A stretch of DNA of 5,307 bases, from assembly GCA_030635565.1 (NCBI GenBank), contig DAOVYP010000190.1, forward strand, positions 1 to 5,307, written 5' to 3'. A program made the position numbers and the translations under genes. Below the pieces are notes generated by a model. It was not told the DNA's origin and did no database searches. It was given only the letters and a program-made list of their open reading frames with translations. Below are positions 4,598 to 5,307 of the stretch, piece after piece. Position 1 is the first letter of the stretch; each line of letters opens with the position of its first letter. The stretch is from Spirochaeta sp. (GTDB taxonomy: Bacteria > Spirochaetota > Spirochaetia > DSM-2461).

Positions 4598-5307
4598 ATG
4601 AACGCAAAACGGCTTTTGTTGACTGTCGGGATCGTTCCTCGACTGGCGTCTGCGGTACGACCCTTAATCACTGGCGCCCTGTTGATCGTCACCTTGTCCC
4701 TGGCCGCACAGGACGCTTCGGCCATCCTTAATGAAGCGGACAGCATCTTCGAATTAAATAACGTGTATTCGAGAAACACCATGTTCATCACCCGATCCGG
4801 CCGGGCCCAGGCGCCCCAGGTGATGGAGGGATACGAATCCGATGCCGCCGATGGAACCCCCCGTTCCTTCACCGTTTTTACAGATCCCCCCCGAGTGGAT
4901 GGCACCGCCTATCTGATGATCGGTGACAACCTATGGATTCGTTTCGCCTCCACCGGCCGGATCCGTAAAATGAGCTCTTCGGCCAGGAAGAACTCCGCAG
5001 GCGGCAGCGATTTCTCCTATGCCGACATGGGAGAAGGCAGCAAAAGCTTCTCCGCCCAATACACCGCAATCTACGATGGTGAAGAACGTATTAACGGCAC
5101 AGCCTGCCACCGACTCATCCTGACCCCCCGTACCGGAGAGCGGGATGCTTATGAGATGCTCATCGCCTGGATTACCAGGGAGACCAATAGCTACCTCCGC
5201 ATCGAATATCACGCTAACGGCGCACCGCTTAAAGAGATGGGCCTGGACTATATGCGCAGTGTCGTCGGGATTGAATACCCTTTCCGTATCACAATGCGCA
5301 GCCTGGC
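4598..5307 (+). CDS. Exported LolA-like outer membrane lipoprotein-sorting protein (3' end beyond window)
   Basis: The frame is open for 236 codons and runs past the right edge, so the C-terminus is missing; relatives are about 240-270 residues, so little is probably lost. The N-terminus has basic residues, then a hydrophobic core (about 23-37) and a likely signal peptidase I site after AQDASA (residue 42). There is no lipobox Cys, so the product should be a soluble periplasmic protein. The mature part shows DPPRVDG (90-96), YLMIGDNLWIRFASTGRIRK (98-117) and GGSDFSYADMGEG (126-138), characteristic of the LolA-like family PF17131 that includes Treponema pallidum TP0789 (from memory). A late block, around residues 202-213, has the family's YHxNGxPLKEM pattern. 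LolA-fold proteins shield acyl chains in a beta-sheet cavity. Next to an RND pump it is best read as the periplasmic carrier for the pump's substrate. The n-region is unusually long (about 22 residues). Confidence 0.88.
   Translation, partial: MNAKRLLLTVGIVPRLASAVRPLITGALLIVTLSLAAQDASAILNEADSIFELNNVYSRNTMFITRSGRAQAPQVMEGYESDAADGTPRSFTVFTDPPRVDGTAYLMIGDNLWIRFASTGRIRKMSSSARKNSAGGSDFSYADMGEGSKSFSAQYTAIYDGEERINGTACHRLILTPRTGERDAYEMLIAWITRETNSYLRIEYHANGAPLKEMGLDYMRSVVGIEYPFRITMRSL

Noticed and set aside
4330..4905. Minus-strand open frame of 191 codons across the RND/LolA-like junction
   Set aside because: It is antisense to two clearly conserved genes. Its length is explained by GC-rich codon bias, and its composition (Arg, Met, Ala rich) is typical of shadow frames.

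Overview
The window (5307 bp, GC-rich coding DNA) holds two divergent operons that read away from a compact control region at about 1000-1170. Six protein genes are supported. Two of them run off the window edges: the leftmost reads leftward past base 1 and the rightmost reads rightward past base 5307. No rRNA, tRNA, CRISPR array, insertion sequence or phage gene is visible, and no stretch over 300 bases lacks a gene.

Left (minus-strand) operon, in transcription order: a DUF134/UPF0251 helix-turn-helix protein (999-652), a small NifX/NafY-like 'dinitrogenase iron-molybdenum cofactor' fold protein (689-339) that overlaps it, an intergenic hairpin (296-324), and a Gly/Arg-rich protein with the MGPMTGRG signature of the DUF5320 family (269 to beyond base 1). 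This trio is common in anaerobes that may lack nitrogenase. It is thought to be concerned with metal or Fe-S cluster handling, but its real job is unknown.

Control region: each direction has a good sigma-70-type promoter, and each promoter carries its own paired operator-like repeats. On the minus side, TTGACA-17-TATCTT is accompanied by two copies of an 11-bp element spaced 34 bp apart; one copy is part of a perfect 16-bp palindrome at the predicted transcription start. On the plus side, TTGACA-17-TATAGT is covered by two tandem 21-bp interrupted inverted repeats (22-bp period) that blanket the -10, the start site and the ribosome-binding site. Both operons begin with a DNA-binding protein, so both look autoregulated.

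Right (plus-strand) operon: a TetR-family repressor (1171-1821), a 929-residue two-lobed RND/MMPL-type inner-membrane transporter (1808-4597) and an exported LolA-like 'outer membrane lipoprotein-sorting protein' (4598 to beyond 5307). The genes are packed with a 14-nt overlap and then zero spacing. The likely logic is that the RND pump lifts a lipid or other hydrophobic ligand out of the inner membrane, the LolA-fold protein carries it across the periplasm, and the TetR protein senses the ligand or a related compound.

Organism: a periplasmic LolA-like carrier plus an RND pump implies a two-membrane (diderm) bacterium. The DUF134/NifX-like/DUF5320 set suggests an anaerobe. The RND plus PF17131-type LolA-like pair recalls spirochaetes (Treponema pallidum TP0789 is a family member, from memory), but a deltaproteobacterium or related diderm is also possible. 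This placement is inference only.
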